DNA of 64,000 nucleotides from Sweltsa coloradensis. Taxonomy: Eukaryota; Arthropoda; Insecta; Plecoptera; Chloroperlidae. Below the pieces are notes generated by a model. The model was given only the letters and a program-made list of their open reading frames with translations, did not search any database and was not told the origin of the DNA. The position numbers were made by a program, and so were the translations under genes. Positions 1-11,095 of this stretch are shown here, in pieces. Every line of letters begins with the position of its first letter. Within the stretch, counting starts at the first letter, position 1. The stretch lies in assembly GCA_024449915.1 (NCBI GenBank), contig JAMZAV010001445.1, forward strand, positions 124,001 to 188,000, read 5' to 3'.

Positions 1-231
1 AAACTTTTTCAATGGGACCATTTTAATTTTTTATAAAAGGTAAATAATATGGTTAAGTCCCCTTAAAATATTCCAAAATGTTTGTTTTTTTTTAAAATTC
101 CCCCTTTATTTTCATGCAAAGAAGTGAAATCGAACAAAAAAAAACACTGACGGGAAAAAAGGCTGGTCTTTTAAAACCCAAACCCGGGGTTTTCTGGGTT
201 AAAACTTTTAAGCAATGGATGGAAAATTTTT

Positions 232-834
232 GGGCCGCTCCGCGAACGTTTTTTTTTTAGTTGGGGTTGATGGAGAGCTTTTTTAAAAAGGGTTTTTTTG
301 TTTGGGGGGGGTTTCTCTTCATTTTTGAAATTTTTTTTTTAAAATTTTTGTAGGTGAGTTGTCAAGTTTTTTTGGGTTACTGGTTAATTGTTATTATTTA
401 CCTCGAAAAATTATTTTAAAAATTTTTAAATTTAGGGATTCTGGCAAAAATTTTCCAACTTTTTTCTTTAAAAAGGGTTTAAACATCCCAAAACCCTTTA
501 AAAGGGCCATGAAAAAATATAAAACAATGGGGGCCCCACCCTTTTTGGTTTTTAGGGGTCCCCAAAAATGTCATGAAAAAATAAGCATAAAAAACTTTAA
601 AAAAAAATTTTTAAAAGAACAATAACATGAGAAAAAATTCCTTCAAAAGCACCCAAAAAACTGGCAGGTTTAAGTTTAGAGATTTCAAAGGGCCCTTTTT
701 TAATTTTATTCAAAATGCTATGCCGTTTGCCCGGTAGAGAGCGAAAAAAACCAGACAAAACATACAACAAAAAAAACCCCCGGGCTAATTTTTTGGGGGG
801 TCAGTAAAAATTGAAGTTTTTCGCTTCGCTAAAA
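232..834 (-). mobile_element. FB-C element, degraded copy
   Basis: The reverse complement runs from the 'AGCGAAGCGAA...CTTCAATTT' end, through the GTTTGCCCGGTAGAGAGCG motif at 724-742, to the 'GCGTTCGCGAAGCGGCC'-type end. Each of these is also present in the clean FB-C copies at 31.6-33.8 kb. The length of about 600 bp is shorter than clean copies (700-780 bp). It is heavily smeared. Confidence 0.6.
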
Positions 835-1734
835 CCCAAATTAGGGAACCAAATTTTAATACAGTGAATATAAAAAAAAAAACCCCAACCAATAAGTAAA
901 ATAAACATGGGAAACAAAAAAAAAGTAAAAAAAGTCTACTGAATAAAAAGTTTTGAGGCGAAAGAAATGTGAGTTTTTTTCATTTTAGAATTTGCATAAC
1001 ATGTAATTTCAAATTTTCTCCAATGCTTTTGTACAAAATGATTTGTGATTTTTTTTAACAATCGGGGGAAAACATGCATGTCTCGTGAAAAACTTTTCCT
1101 ATTTTGAAAAAATCATTTTTTTTTCCCAATTTAAAAAGGGGGTTGTGTTTCGGGGCAGGGGGTAGGGTTATAAATTTGGGGGAAATACTCAAATGTGAAA
1201 GATCCCACGAATTTGGGAAAACCCTTTTTTTTCCCTTTAAAAAAAATTTTTTTTAAAATTTTTAAGTGGGTTAGTTTTGGGTTTATTTTTACAAGGGGGT
1301 TTGTATGCGATGGGGATCTCTTTTATTTTTTTCAAGTTCCATTGCAAAATTTTTTTTTAAAATAGAATAATTATTATTTTAAAAAAAGTAGTTTTAAATT
1401 TTGCTAAAGTAATCCCAAATTAAAAAGGGGAATGAAACATTTTCTCGCCAACCAAAATATTTGCTTTTTTTTTGGCATTGTAGGTTTTTATTATAAAATT
1501 TTTCTATATTTACTTGTTTATTAATAAATAAAAAAACTTATTTTATTGGGAACCCTTTTATTTAAGGGCTTTTCAGCTTTTTTTAAAAAAACGATTTCTT
1601 TCAAAGGAAATCCCACACCCATAATCGCTAAACCCATTCGGTCAAAATTTGCTGGCCAATTAAAAAACTTAATTTAAACTTTTATTTTGAGGGGGGTTGG
1701 GTTGTGAGGCCCCCACACGCGGGACCCACGGAAT

Positions 1735-1945
1735 CCCTCTTAACCAGAAAAAAAGGTTTTTTAAGGGCCAGATTTGACACATGTAAATGTCCCCTTTAAA
1801 CCGAAACATCATATGCTAGCGGGAAATTTTACCAAAATGATCCCTTTGCGCACGCAAATTAATTCCCCAAAAATCATATAAAGGGAAACTTTCTACCATT
1901 TGATAACGGCAAAAACCCTTTTTAAATTTTCTCTTTTAAATTTTT
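1735..1945 (+). mobile_element. I-clade LINE tail, degraded
   Basis: It matches the clean LINE tail at 41333-41626 in order: the CTTAACCAGA island, GACACATGT, CATATGCTAGC, TTGCGCACGCAA and TGATAACGGC. This is the DNA that encodes the Cys/His end of the RNase H region. No frame survives. A Rep-L fragment follows directly. Confidence 0.6.
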
Positions 1946-1949
1946 AAAA

Positions 1950-2130
1950 TTTCTCCCCAAATCGATTTGGGGGACCTTGCCCCCTTTCTTTTGGAAAACC
2001 CCACCCGACGACGATGCCCCCCCCCCAAAGACAATAAGGGATCGGGGACGTGAGTTTTTCCCCCCCCTTGTCTCTTCCCCCGGGGGCCCAGGGGGCAGGG
2101 GACCCCTCCTCCCCCAGCATTCGCACCCGA
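1950..2130 (+). repeat. Rep-L fragment, degraded
   Basis: The Rep-L order is kept: GGACCTTGCCCCC, CGACGACGATG, an ACGTGAG block, a C-rich stretch and a CAGCATTCG remnant of the usual CAGCATGGG. It lies directly after the LINE tail, the same order as elsewhere in the window. Confidence 0.55.
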
Positions 2131-2157
2131 AGATTTTTGAAAGAGAGCTTGGTGCTG

Positions 2158-2190
<33 letters not shown>

Positions 2191-2215
2191 TTGTTTGTTT
2201 TTTTTGGGGGAAAAA
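2128..2215 (+). mobile_element. Foldback E fragment, degraded
   Basis: 'GAAGATTTTTGAAAGAGAGC' followed by TTGG, a long T run and a further T-rich stretch matches the right arm of the foldback E element at about 59000-59060. Confidence 0.4.
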
Positions 2216-2519
2216 CTTTTCAAAAAAGAAAACCTTTTAACTTGGGGAAAACTTTTTCCTGCTAGGATTAGAGCGGGGTCTCCCAAAGGGGGGGAAAAAA
2301 GAGTTATTTTCCAAACATCAGTTTAGTAAACAGGGACACATTGCTCCCCAAAACTAGGGGGCGAGTTTCTAGCAGTCGTGGGTGTTGACCGGTTGAGGGA
2401 CATTGAAAAACCCAAAACGATGAAAAAGGGGACAAATGATTTTCCCACTTTTGAAAAATCCTCCACTTTCCGCCCCCTCCCCGTAAAGGTTCTAAACCAG
2501 CATAGAATTTTACTCCCGT

Positions 2520-2592
2520 ACCCCTGGCCGAGACGGCTTTTTATAAAAATGAGGGTTGACGCGCCCTTAAACCTTAAAAACTTGGATTTATA
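2520..2592 (+). repeat. Rep-L tail fragment, degraded
   Basis: GGTTGACGCGCCCTTAAACC at 2552-2571 is the conserved Rep-L terminus. The rest of the unit cannot be followed. Confidence 0.5.
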
Positions 2593-3059
2593 AATGAAAA
2601 ATTCCTACTCTTTGATTTTTAAACCTATGGATATTAAAAAACGTCGAAAAAAAAAAATTTTAAAACCCTTTTTTCAAAAAGGAAAATAAGGAAAAAATTT
2701 TTGTTTTTTTTTTTCCTTTAATTTAAAATTATCTAAATTGTTAATTTTTTTAAAAAAAATTTTTTAAATTTTTAATTTTTAAAAACTTCTATTTTAAAAT
2801 TATATTCTTTTAACTTTAATTGAGAAAAAAAAATTTTAAAAAAAAAACCCACAAAAATTATGTTTTTAAAAACTTTACAATCCCAAACGGGGCCTTTGCA
2901 AAATTGCCCTTTCCCCGGTTCAAAGGGGACCTTGTTTCTCACGGGTCGTTTTAGGATTTTCTCCATTTTTTTTTGGAAAAATACTTTTGGGCGGGGAACC
3001 CCAAAAAGGGGTTTTCAGTCATTGTTTGGGGTTTCCCTTTTCATTTCTGTACGAGAAAA

Positions 3060-3262
3060 CATAAATCCCGAACCTAGAGGCGGGGCCCCTGGCATTTTGT
3101 CGTCGAGGACCCCCCCCACCCCCTTTGACGACCCCCCCGGGAACGACCCCCCCGGGGACCCCCCAAAAAAAATGAAAACCCAAAAACGGGGGGAATGGCG
3201 ATGACGACCACGAGACCCCTCGGGGCCCCGAGGAAAGGATTTTGTCCCGGGGACCCTTAAAA
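3060..3262 (+). repeat. Rep-L fragment, degraded
   Basis: It starts at CCTAGAGGCGGGG, continues with GTCGTCGAGGACC and GATGACGACCACGAGA, and so follows the middle third of Rep-L. C and G runs are inflated. Confidence 0.55.
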
Positions 3263-3869
3263 ACCACTTAAAACTTTTTTATGGGGCCTTGTATTTACCA
3301 ATTTTAAAAACCAGGGGAGTGGAAAGCACCCTTTCCCCCTTTTAGTTACCCATCACCCAAACAAAAAAACTAAAAGCAATTTTTTCACTAACAACATCAC
3401 ATGCGGCCCCAATTTTGCCCACATTTATTGTAGCGCCCTATTTTTCTCACGGGGTTCATATTGGCTGTGGGCCGACGTTTTTAACAGCTTTTGACATACG
3501 GGGGACGGGGGTTTGGGTTTTCCCGCAAAGACCGGGGGTTTTAGTAATTGTCCTACACCCTCATCAAATCCCCCCTTATCGTCTCGAATATCAATTTAAA
3601 GCAAAAATTTGAGTGTATTTTGAACTAGAGCATGTAGCTATCGATTTGAGAAATCATAAAAATGAATAAGTGAACATGCAAAAAATTTGTACTTTTTCAA
3701 ACTTATCCATTTTTTTTGGATAATCTTGAAAGGGGGGTGTTTTAATCTTATTCGCGGCCATCTTGAATTTGGCGCCCCAACCTTTTTTTTTTTATCCCCA
3801 GGAAAATTCCTCCCTCTGGGGGCCCCCGGGGAAGGGAAGGCCCCGAACATGTCTCTGCTTTTAAAAAAA

Positions 3870-4325
3870 AAAAAAAACGGTCAAGGGGGATTTAAGACAG
3901 GGAAAATCTTTCCACGCAAAACATCAGCATTAAGAGGGGAGTTTTTTACTCCCCCGAAAAAAATAGTGGCCCAGCTTGGCCCAAGGGGTCGTCGGGGCGA
4001 ATTTTCTTTCACTTTACGGGCCCTTTTCGACGACGAGACTCCTTTTTTAAATCAGTTTTTATAACTGAATAGGGTAGACGTTAAATAAAAAAAATAAATA
4101 AATAAATAAATAAAATAAAAAAATTTCACAAAGAAAAGATTTACAAAGGGCATTGGGCGACCGGGGACCTGGAAAAAAAACCCCAAACCTCCCCCTAGCC
4201 CGTGGAAATGGTTCTGACCAGCATTTGGCCCCCAAAAACCCCCCCCCTATCCCCCAAAGGGTAGAGGGGCACATTCCCACCCTAAAAAGGTTGACACGCC
4301 CTCAATCCAAATCAGAAAAAAGTTA
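3870..4325 (+). repeat. Rep-L copy, degraded but nearly complete
   Basis: It shows, in order, CATCAGCATTAAGAGGGGAG, an ACTCCCCC partner arm, GGTCGTCGGGG, CGACGACGAGA, GGTTCTGACCAGCA, a CCCAAAGGGTAGAGGGGC stretch and GGTTGACACGCCCTC. A short AAAT microsatellite (about 4085-4115) interrupts it. Confidence 0.6.
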
Positions 4326-4544
4326 ACAAATCCCATCCGATCTAAAATCTCCCCATCCTTGGGCTTTTTCAGGTTTTCCACGGCTTCAGTTGATGTTTGT
4401 CCCCCAACCAAGTTCCGCGCTCAGGGCAACCCGACGTGAAAGGTTTGTTTTATTCGTCCTGTTTTCAAAATTTTTTTTAAACATTTTGAACACAAACGGG
4501 AAAAGGTCATAAAAACAGAAGTTTTGTTTAGAGGGTTTTTATAA

Positions 4545-4770
4545 AATGATAACGGCGACAAAATATCATAGTTTATAATTTTCAAACATCTTTACTACAT
4601 TTCAATTTTTTTAAACAAAAAAAAATAAAATCTAACCCCTCTTTTTGCTATCATCAAAAATTACCTGCATTAAAAATCATTCATCAAAATTTCATTCACA
4701 GGCGGGCCCCAATTGAAAACCCAAACCCGTTTGGGGAAAAACCCCCAGTTTTTCACGTCGTCGATTAACC
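4545..4770 (+). mobile_element. I-clade LINE tail with Rep-R terminus, degraded
   Basis: ATGATAACGGCGACAAA near 4546 is the end of the LINE coding region. An AT-rich stretch follows, then CACAGGCGGG and TTTTTCACGTCGTCG, the Rep-R terminus. Confidence 0.6.
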
Positions 4771-6827
4771 CCGTTTAAAGACATTTCGCCACCCAAAAAA
4801 CCCTTTTTTTTGTAAAAAAAACTCCTTGTATTTGATCGTTTTAAGGGGTGAAAGGAATAACCTCCCTTTTTTTCTGATGTGCAGGTTTTTGACACCCCAA
4901 AGCAATTTTTTTTTTCCCTCAATAATTATTTTCCCCTTTTTATCAGCAAATTTCATTAATAGCATCACTATCGAAACCCTGGGTGGAAAATTTTTGTTTT
5001 TTACTAGGATCCCGGGTACTGTTAAATTTTAATAGCCCCCAGTAAAACAAAATTTAAAAGAAAGTTTCACATTTCGGGATAACTTTCCCTTTTAGTCGTT
5101 TAAATTTGTTTTCAGTGCTTAAGGGGTTTTAAGTTCCCTTCGTTAAGGTTTATTTAAAGGTTTTTTTTTACGCCAAAAAATGTAAAAGATTCGGTCCGGT
5201 TTTAAAAAAAACATCGAAATGCTTAAGAATTAAAATACGACTGGTGGATTTTTTTTTATATAGAGATTTAAAAAAAACTATATCGGGTTTTTTCTGAAAT
5301 ATGAGATCCAGACAATGAGCAAATTTTGTGGTGGAGTTTTAAGTTTTAGTGATAAAACTTAGATTAACCCCCATTTTTAATAAAAATTTTGTTAAGTTAG
5401 GTGAAGAGATGCGCCAAAATGTAGCAACCCTTTTCCATCTCCCCCGTCGCCCCTTTGACCAACTTAAACCCAGGAATATTTAAAAAACTCCGCACAAGAT
5501 ACATGTCATTGGGTCGAAAGGGTTTTGGGACAAATTTTGAAAAGGGCACTGATGTAAATTTTCAATATTCTCAGGCGAAAGGGATGAGGAATGTGAACAC
5601 AGCCCCAAATTTGGGTATTTGAGGGGATACCCCCCCCATCAAAGGAAATTATTTTAAAAAAAAAAAGAGGTTTTTAAAAAACCCCATACGAAAAAAAGTA
5701 TTCATATTTGGGGGGGTATAAGGAATTCCAAACCATATTGGGGTTTTTAAAATCCCTTTGGGTTTTTATGGGTCATTATTTTAAATTTATTTTCAAAAGT
5801 GGAAAAATAAATAATTTTTTTTTCCCAATTTCTATTTTTACTTAAAAAAGAACAGTCAAATATGGGAAATTTTTTTTAGGGAAAAGTTTTTCAATGGAAA
5901 ATCCCAAATTCCGGGTTAAAAGCAAAAAAACCCATTTCGCAGACCTGATTTGTTTTTAAAAAGAATGAAAGGGGCCTTTTATGAATTTTTCCCCCTACGA
6001 AAGTTCCCCTTTTTTATTTAAATCGATTTTTTAAAGGAATTTTCCGGGGATTGTGTGATGCTTGGCGTTTAAAAAAATTGGAAAATTTGGTGGTACCAAA
6101 AAAAAGCAAAAGTATTTAAAACCCCGATTTTGGCAAAGTAACCTTTTTTTTCCTACCAAAAAAAATATAAAAAAATACATTTTTTTATGGGAAAAATGGG
6201 GGAAAATTTTTGCGGGTGAGACAAATTTTGGGGCTCTCACCAAAACCCAAATTTTTTTTTTACTTTGATAACCAATACTTTTTGGGGCCGGGCCCTTTCC
6301 CCAAAATGGGGGGCCGAAATTAGTCCGGGGTTGGGAGGGGAGTTTTACCTTCGTTTTAGTATGGTTTAAAAAGTATTATATAAGAAATATCTCTTCAAAA
6401 AAATTTAGCAAAAAAAGCCAAAATTTTTTTTCCAAAAATTTTTATTTGGGCTGGATTACTTTGATACAGGGAAAAAAATGACGGGAAGGGGTTCCCAAAC
6501 TTTTGAAACCCAAAAAAGTTTAATCTTGGGGGTTGGACCGTCAACGGGTTTACCCCCCAAAAAAAAATAAGGGCGCCCCAAAATTTTTAAAAATACAAAA
6601 CTAAAAAAATAAATAAAAATATCACAACACCGATTTCCCCCATTTTTACAAAAGTTAAAAATTCAAAAATGCCGGGACATGTATTAAAAAATCTTTTTTA
6701 CCTTCCCCAAGGAAATCAATTTAAATACTTTTCCCCGGCGGTTGTTTTCGTTTTTTTTTTTTATATAGAAAAAAAATATATCATTAAAAAAACACCAGAA
6801 AAAATCCCTTTCATTTAAATTTTAAAA

Positions 6828-6902
6828 ACACAGGTGGCGCAAAATTTAAAACCCAAAAAGGTTTAAACGCCCCAGTTCTCAGTCGTCGTAAAAATCGTCG
6901 TT
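6828..6902 (+). repeat. Rep-R terminus, degraded
   Basis: ACACAGGTGGCGCAAAAT, GGTTTAAACGCC and TCTCAGTCGTCGT match the Rep-R stem-loop and its GTC-rich end. Confidence 0.55.
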
Positions 6903-7084
6903 TAATGTTTTTCAATCTTTTGGTTTTTTGGTGAAATCGTTGGTACAAAGAAAACCCCGGGGGTCATTCTGAGTCAGTTCGGTTTTTTATTGGGAGTCTT
7001 GGGGCCAACAAAAGGAGGAAGGACTAATAAAAAATGCCATTTGGAAAAATAAATTTTTTCGACGAAAAAAATGCCGAAGGGCGG

Positions 7085-7250
7085 GTTGCGACACGGGGCG
7101 TGAGGGCCCCTTCTCCCCCCTACCCCCACCCGTGGCTGGTTTTGACCCGCAGGGGGGCTTTCCCCCCCCAAAATCCAAATTAGGCTAAAAAAGGCCCCAT
7201 TTTGAAAATAAAAAGTTGACCGGGGGCCCCTATTGCAAATTTAACCCAAA
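7085..7250 (+). repeat. Rep-L tail, degraded
   Basis: CCCGTGGCTGGTTTTGAC and a later AAAGTTGACCGGG are recognisable as the last third of Rep-L. Confidence 0.45.
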
Positions 7251-7314
7251 AAAAAACCCCAAAACGTAGATGGGAAATGCGGCGATAAACACACCAAAAA
7301 TTTTAGAATTGGCC

Positions 7315-7680
7315 CCGGGGCAGGCCCCTGCAATCGTAAAAAAGGGGATTTAAAAGAAAAAATCCACCTCGCAAACCTCAGCTAGAAAAAGAGGAGTTTT
7401 TCTTTACTCCCCGAAAAAAAAGAAAGGGGAGCTCTGGCAACGTTTCGGGGGGCCTTGCCCCTTTCCCCTTTCCCACCCCCCATCGACGATGACAAAGAAC
7501 AACGAACGATGACAAAGACGAGACGCCCGGGGACGTGAGAAAAAACCCCCCCCCCCTCCCCCTTTACCCGTGGGGTGGTTCTGACCAGCATGGGGCCCCT
7601 TCCCCCCCCCCCACCCTTAGGCTAGAGGGTTTCATTTGAAACCCAACGGGTTGACGCGCCTTAATCCAAATAATTTCCAA
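7315..7680 (+). repeat. Rep-L copy, degraded but complete
   Basis: The full order of Rep-L landmarks is present: CCACCTCGCAAACCTCAGCT, a GAGGAG...CTCC hairpin, GAGCTCTGGCAACG, GACAAAGAACAACGAACGAT, GACGTGAGAA, GTGGTTCTGACCAGCATGGG, TTAGGCTAGAGG and GGTTGACGCGCCTTAATCC. It is the best copy inside the smeared region and a good anchor for measuring errors. Confidence 0.7.
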
Positions 7681-8237
7681 ACTAATCCCAAGTAAATTTT
7701 TTAAAGCCAAAAAAAATTCACATCCAAAAAATACGGGGGTAATTTATTCCCCGTAAATATTTTTTTCGGTTGTAAACCCAATAAAAAAAATTTTTTTTAT
7801 GTTATTTATTATATAAGGTGACTTATGAAAAATGGGGAAAAAAATTTTAAAACATTATCACTGGGGCCTTGGGGGCGTCTTTGTTTATGAGTCAGTGTTT
7901 TGTTCTGATTGTGACTGCATTAATAAAATTGAATTTTTTAAGTAATCCCGTTGGTAAAAAAAAAGTGTTTTAAATGAAAAGGGGTAGACGGGTTTAAAAA
8001 AATGAATAAATAAATTAATAACAAAAAAAAGGCGGTTATTATTAGCTAGTCTTGGCAGAAATGATTAAAATATTTTCTATTGAAAATTACCTAAACATAA
8101 GCTTACATTAGATACCATGGGAACTGAGTTTTAATAAAAATACGATTTGGGAATAATTAGACCTACCCATCACATAACTCAGATTCCAGAGGGTTGTTTG
8201 TGGGTTAGTAAGTTTTTCTTATTTAAATGATACCAAC

Positions 8238-8575
8238 TGTTCAAGAGAAGAAAACCACCTCGCAAACATCAGCTAGTAAGAGCGGAGTATATTACTCCCC
8301 GAAACTAGAGGCGAGCTCTGGCAATCGTGTCGGGACATCTTCACTTTCCCTTGACGACCGCCCCGACGACGATGACAATGACACAACGAACGATGACAAT
8401 GACGATGACTAAGACGATGACGACCGCGACGTGAGAAACCCCCCACCCCCCTTCCTCCTCTTACCCGTGGCTGGTTCTGCCAAGAATGGGCTACTCCTCC
8501 ACATATCCCCTAGGCTAGAGTGGCGCATTATGACCTAACGGTTGACGCGTCCTTAATCCAAATAAACCAAAATAT
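8238..8575 (+). repeat. Rep-L copy, clean and near complete
   Basis: Reference-quality copy. In order: a CTCGCAAACATCAGCTAG block, an imperfect hairpin GGAGTATATTACTCC, CTAGAGGCGAGCTCTGGC, GACGAC/GATGAC-rich middle, GACGTGAG, CGTGGCTGGTTCTG, CCTAGGCTAGAG, and the terminal stem-loop GCGCA...GACGCG ending CCTTAATCC. It lacks the usual first 60 bp (GGGCCCGGGGTAGAATTGG). The GAC triplets give a plus-strand Asp-rich frame, seen in several other copies too, which I do not regard as a gene. Confidence 0.8.
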
Positions 8576-8769
8576 TACATTATTCATTTACGTTAAATAT
8601 GATACAATCCTATTTTATGTATACGGATTTACACAGTTTGCTACTATTCTCTAAATAATAATGGCCAAAAAACCCAAAGTAAAAGCACAGGAAAGAGAGC
8701 TGTGTATACTTACAAACACACTCATCTACCAACGCGATTGTAAATACCGTTCACGACGCGGTCCTATAG
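8576..8769. other. Unassigned AT-rich spacer
   Basis: AT-rich sequence after the Rep-L copy. No repeat family or gene was recognised. Confidence 0.4.
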
Positions 8770-8823
8770 TAACAGAGACGATAAAGAAGTTTCCCGGTTG
8801 AAACTTCTTTATCGACTCTGTTA
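8770..8823. repeat. Short hairpin, 23-bp arms
   Basis: Arms 8770-8792 and 8801-8823 pair at 22 of 23 positions around an 8-base loop. The left arm begins TAACAGAGACGATAAAG. It could be the remnant of a tiny foldback element. A small hairpin RNA is possible but nothing else supports it. Confidence 0.6.
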
Positions 8824-9094
8824 GTACCAAACACCTTAGAACAATAATAATGTTAGTCACGGAGGTTCTTTTATCTGAGCTCTTTGCTCCGACGCCAAGA
8901 CCAGGGCCACATGGAGCCGGATTCTGGGGAAAATACACAGAAAATGGAGAAGAAATACGCTTTTAATAAACACACAGACATTTTTGAATAAATTGTCCAA
9001 TACTAACTATAGTAATATATAAAAAAGGTGTTAACAAATATAATTTAAAAAATCAAAACTATTGCGCACTATTTTCTTAGGCGGGGCACCACAA

Positions 9095-9337
9095 ATGCGT
9101 TATTCGCCACAGCAGCTTAGGAAAATAATGTTTTATGTTAAAAGTGCTGTGGATAAGGCATTTGTTGAGAACAGACGCCTGTTTTTGTCTGTCTTGATTG
9201 GATTTCACACCTGCAAAGTCGTGTTTGATTTCGCTGGACTAAATTACATTTCATTTTGTGATTTGGAGAGAAGATTAATCACAGTTCGTGTTGATAACGA
9301 ACGAAGAAGTTCTCTCGAGTTTGGAGGATGTATGTAG
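9095..9337 (+). CDS. Unassigned open frame, 80 codons
   Basis: An ATG-initiated frame in a stretch with no recognised repeat. The predicted product starts MRYSPQQLRKIMFYVKSAVD and has a balanced composition without simple sequence. No domain or family is recognised. It may be an exon piece, a fragment of an old mobile-element gene, or chance. No splice or promoter evidence was found. Confidence 0.15.
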   Translation: MRYSPQQLRKIMFYVKSAVDKAFVENRRLFLSVLIGFHTCKVVFDFAGLNYISFCDLERRLITVRVDNERRSSLEFGGCM

Positions 9338-9595
9338 AGCGAGCTGTTCTTTCGATAAGTTGGAATCTTGGATTTGGTCATCGGTTTATTGTCTGGGCTG
9401 GTTGGTTCTTCATCTGCCGAAAATATTTACCAAGCCTGACATCGATATTTTGAAAGTGTTTTACTTTCTCTTGTAACTCATGGATGGACGCTCAAATACC
9501 TATATTAGTTCTATTCGTTTGGACGTTTGATCTTTTCAAGTTCACTCTCCCTGCGATCGAACGCGGGTTCTGTCCATCACATGCATGTCCCACCA
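9338..9595. other. Unassigned stretch
   Basis: No repeat or gene recognised. The base composition is less AT-skewed than the neighbouring spacers. Confidence 0.3.
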
Positions 9596-9968
9596 AAGGT
9601 CCAAAACCCGGGGAAGAATTTGGTCCAGAGCATGGCTCTACTAATCATAAATGGCTGGGAAGAGATAAAGTCCATCTCGCAAACAAACAGCTAGCAATAA
9701 GAAGATTATTCCCCGAAACTAGAGGCGAGCTCTGACAGTATTCGTCGGGGATATCTTCCCCTTTCCCTTGGACCTCCACGACGACGAAGACAATGACACA
9801 ACGAACGATGATGAAAACGATGATGACCGCGACGTGAGACCTTTTTTCCTCCCCTAACTCGTAGCTGGTTCTGACTAGCATGGCATGGGCCCCTCCTCCC
9901 CACATCCCCTAGGCTAGAGTGGTGTATAATGACCTAACGGTAGACGCGTCCTTAAACCAATTAAACCA
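9596..9968 (+). repeat. Rep-L copy, complete
   Basis: Includes the 5' block with the AGAGCATGGCTCT hairpin, the CAGCTAG block, GAGGCGAGCTCTG, GATGACCGCGACGTGAGA, CTAGCTGGTTCTGACTAGC-type hairpin and the tail GGTAGACGCGTCCTTAAACC. A SINE tail fragment follows. Confidence 0.8.
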
Positions 9969-9977
9969 AAACGAATG

Positions 9978-10065
9978 TCCAACGCTGAATATCAGTTCTG
10001 TGACTGAGTGAATAGACTCTAAATACGAATACATTTATTTATTTTATTTGACCTTGCCTAAGCCT
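9978..10065 (+). mobile_element. SINE-T tail fragment
   Basis: CTGAATATCAGTTCTGTGAC, then GAGTGAATAGACTCTAAATA, matches the 3' end of the tRNA-derived SINE found at 10490-10905 and 24483-24858. An A/T-rich tail follows. Confidence 0.6.
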
Positions 10066-10104
10066 TTATTTGTAATTAAACGACAGTCATAAACCTAAAC
10101 TTTA

Positions 10105-10272
10105 AACCCCAGTCTGGGTCAGAGGAAGAATTAGCCCAGGGTTTTCTTCCGCCGATCGTACAAGACAACAGCAAACATCAGCTAGTAATAAGGAGAGTGT
10201 ATTTATTCCCGCAACTAGAGGCGAGCACTAGTAGTCGTCTTGGTGGATCTCGTCGCCTCCTCTCGACGATGT
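10105..10272 (+). repeat. Rep-L 5' half, diverged
   Basis: CAGTCTGGGTCAGAGG, GAATTAGCCCAGGG, AACATCAGCTAGTAA and ACTAGAGGCGAGC follow the first half of Rep-L. The copy ends around CCTCTCGACGATG. Confidence 0.65.
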
Positions 10273-10489
10273 CCCCTGAACGACACATTTGGCAGTTGGC
10301 ACATAGCTATTCGCTCGGTCGGTAAGAATCCGACATATGAAACTGTACATTCTTGTCAATAAAGCATAGGCTACATTGACAGCTCTACAGTCGTAGATTT
10401 TATGTTTATCAGCCAGGATCAATCCACGAATGTGGTTAATTTTTTACTTTTTAATTTAAGAAGGTCCAAAAATCTAAAAATCAATTTGT

Positions 10490-10905
10490 GTTGCTTGTTG
10501 GTCTTGTGGTAAGCATCTCTGCTTCCAATGAAGAAGGTACAGGTTTCGATTCCCGCTATAAGCAAAAGTTTTTTTTACTTCTGATTTGGACCTAAGCCAT
10601 CAGTTCTTAGGTTAAGAATTGTAAACGGTGACTTTAGAGCCCTCCTAGCAACGAAGACACACTATAAATTCAAAGTTGTTCTGAATCGGCCTTGTTGATT
10701 CTGGCGTTGATCCGCGGGTGTTCGTACTGTCCATACCACTGATTGCTATATTTCCTATGAAAATAGCGATTTTTGGATGGTTATCGCTCACTCGTCAATT
10801 ACGTCGGGGCTACAGGGTTGGCTTGGTCGCTATGGTTTAGTATCCACAACTGGAAATCAGTTTTTATGACTGAGTGGGTAGATTCTAAATATGAATCTGT
10901 TTTTA
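10490..10905 (+). mobile_element. SINE-T, near full-length tRNA-derived SINE
   Basis: The head is tRNA-like: CTTGTGGTAAGCATCTCTGC then GGTTTCGATTCCCGC, a good RNA polymerase III B box (GGTTCGANTCC type). The body carries 'GGTGACTTTAGAGCC' and 'CTTGTTGATTCTGGCG', then 'ATCGCTCACTCGTC'. The tail is AAATCAGTTTTTATGACTGA, with GTGGGTAGATTCTAAATA. Another copy (24483-24858) has the same order on the opposite strand, which fixes the ends. It should depend on a LINE for movement; no partner tail match was established. Confidence 0.75.
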
Positions 10906-11095
10906 TTTATTTTATATTATTTTATATTTTAAAATTATTTTAATTAAGTTCTTGAAAAGTGTTACTGCAGAGCTCTATGGTTCCGCTTGCTTGACAACTA
11001 CCAACAATTGTAACAGCTGTGGTGTCAGTAGGCCGAGCGAACAGGTATCTGCTTAACACGCAAGTCCTATATCCTCTTATTCACATTTATTCAAA
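10906..11095. other. Unassigned AT-rich spacer
   Basis: AT-rich, with one short GC-richer stretch near 10975-11060. Nothing recognised. Confidence 0.3.

Larger units (their letters stand above)
1..8060. other. Error-smeared, homopolymer-inflated sequence
   Basis: Runs of four to ten identical bases are everywhere, and single bases next to a run tend to be converted to the run's base. Recognisable repeats allow a direct comparison. The LINE tail at 1735-1945 matches the clean copy at 41430-41600 in conserved islands (CATCATATGCTAGC, TTGCGCACGCAA), while the sequence between them is smeared. The quality recovers around 8.0-8.2 kb. Apart from the repeat fragments listed separately I see nothing I can support here; its open frames are low-complexity artefacts. 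Confidence 0.75.

Noticed and set aside
359..7591. Lys/Phe/Gly/Pro-rich open frames in the first 8 kb
   Set aside because: Translations of inflated homopolymers in an error-smeared region.
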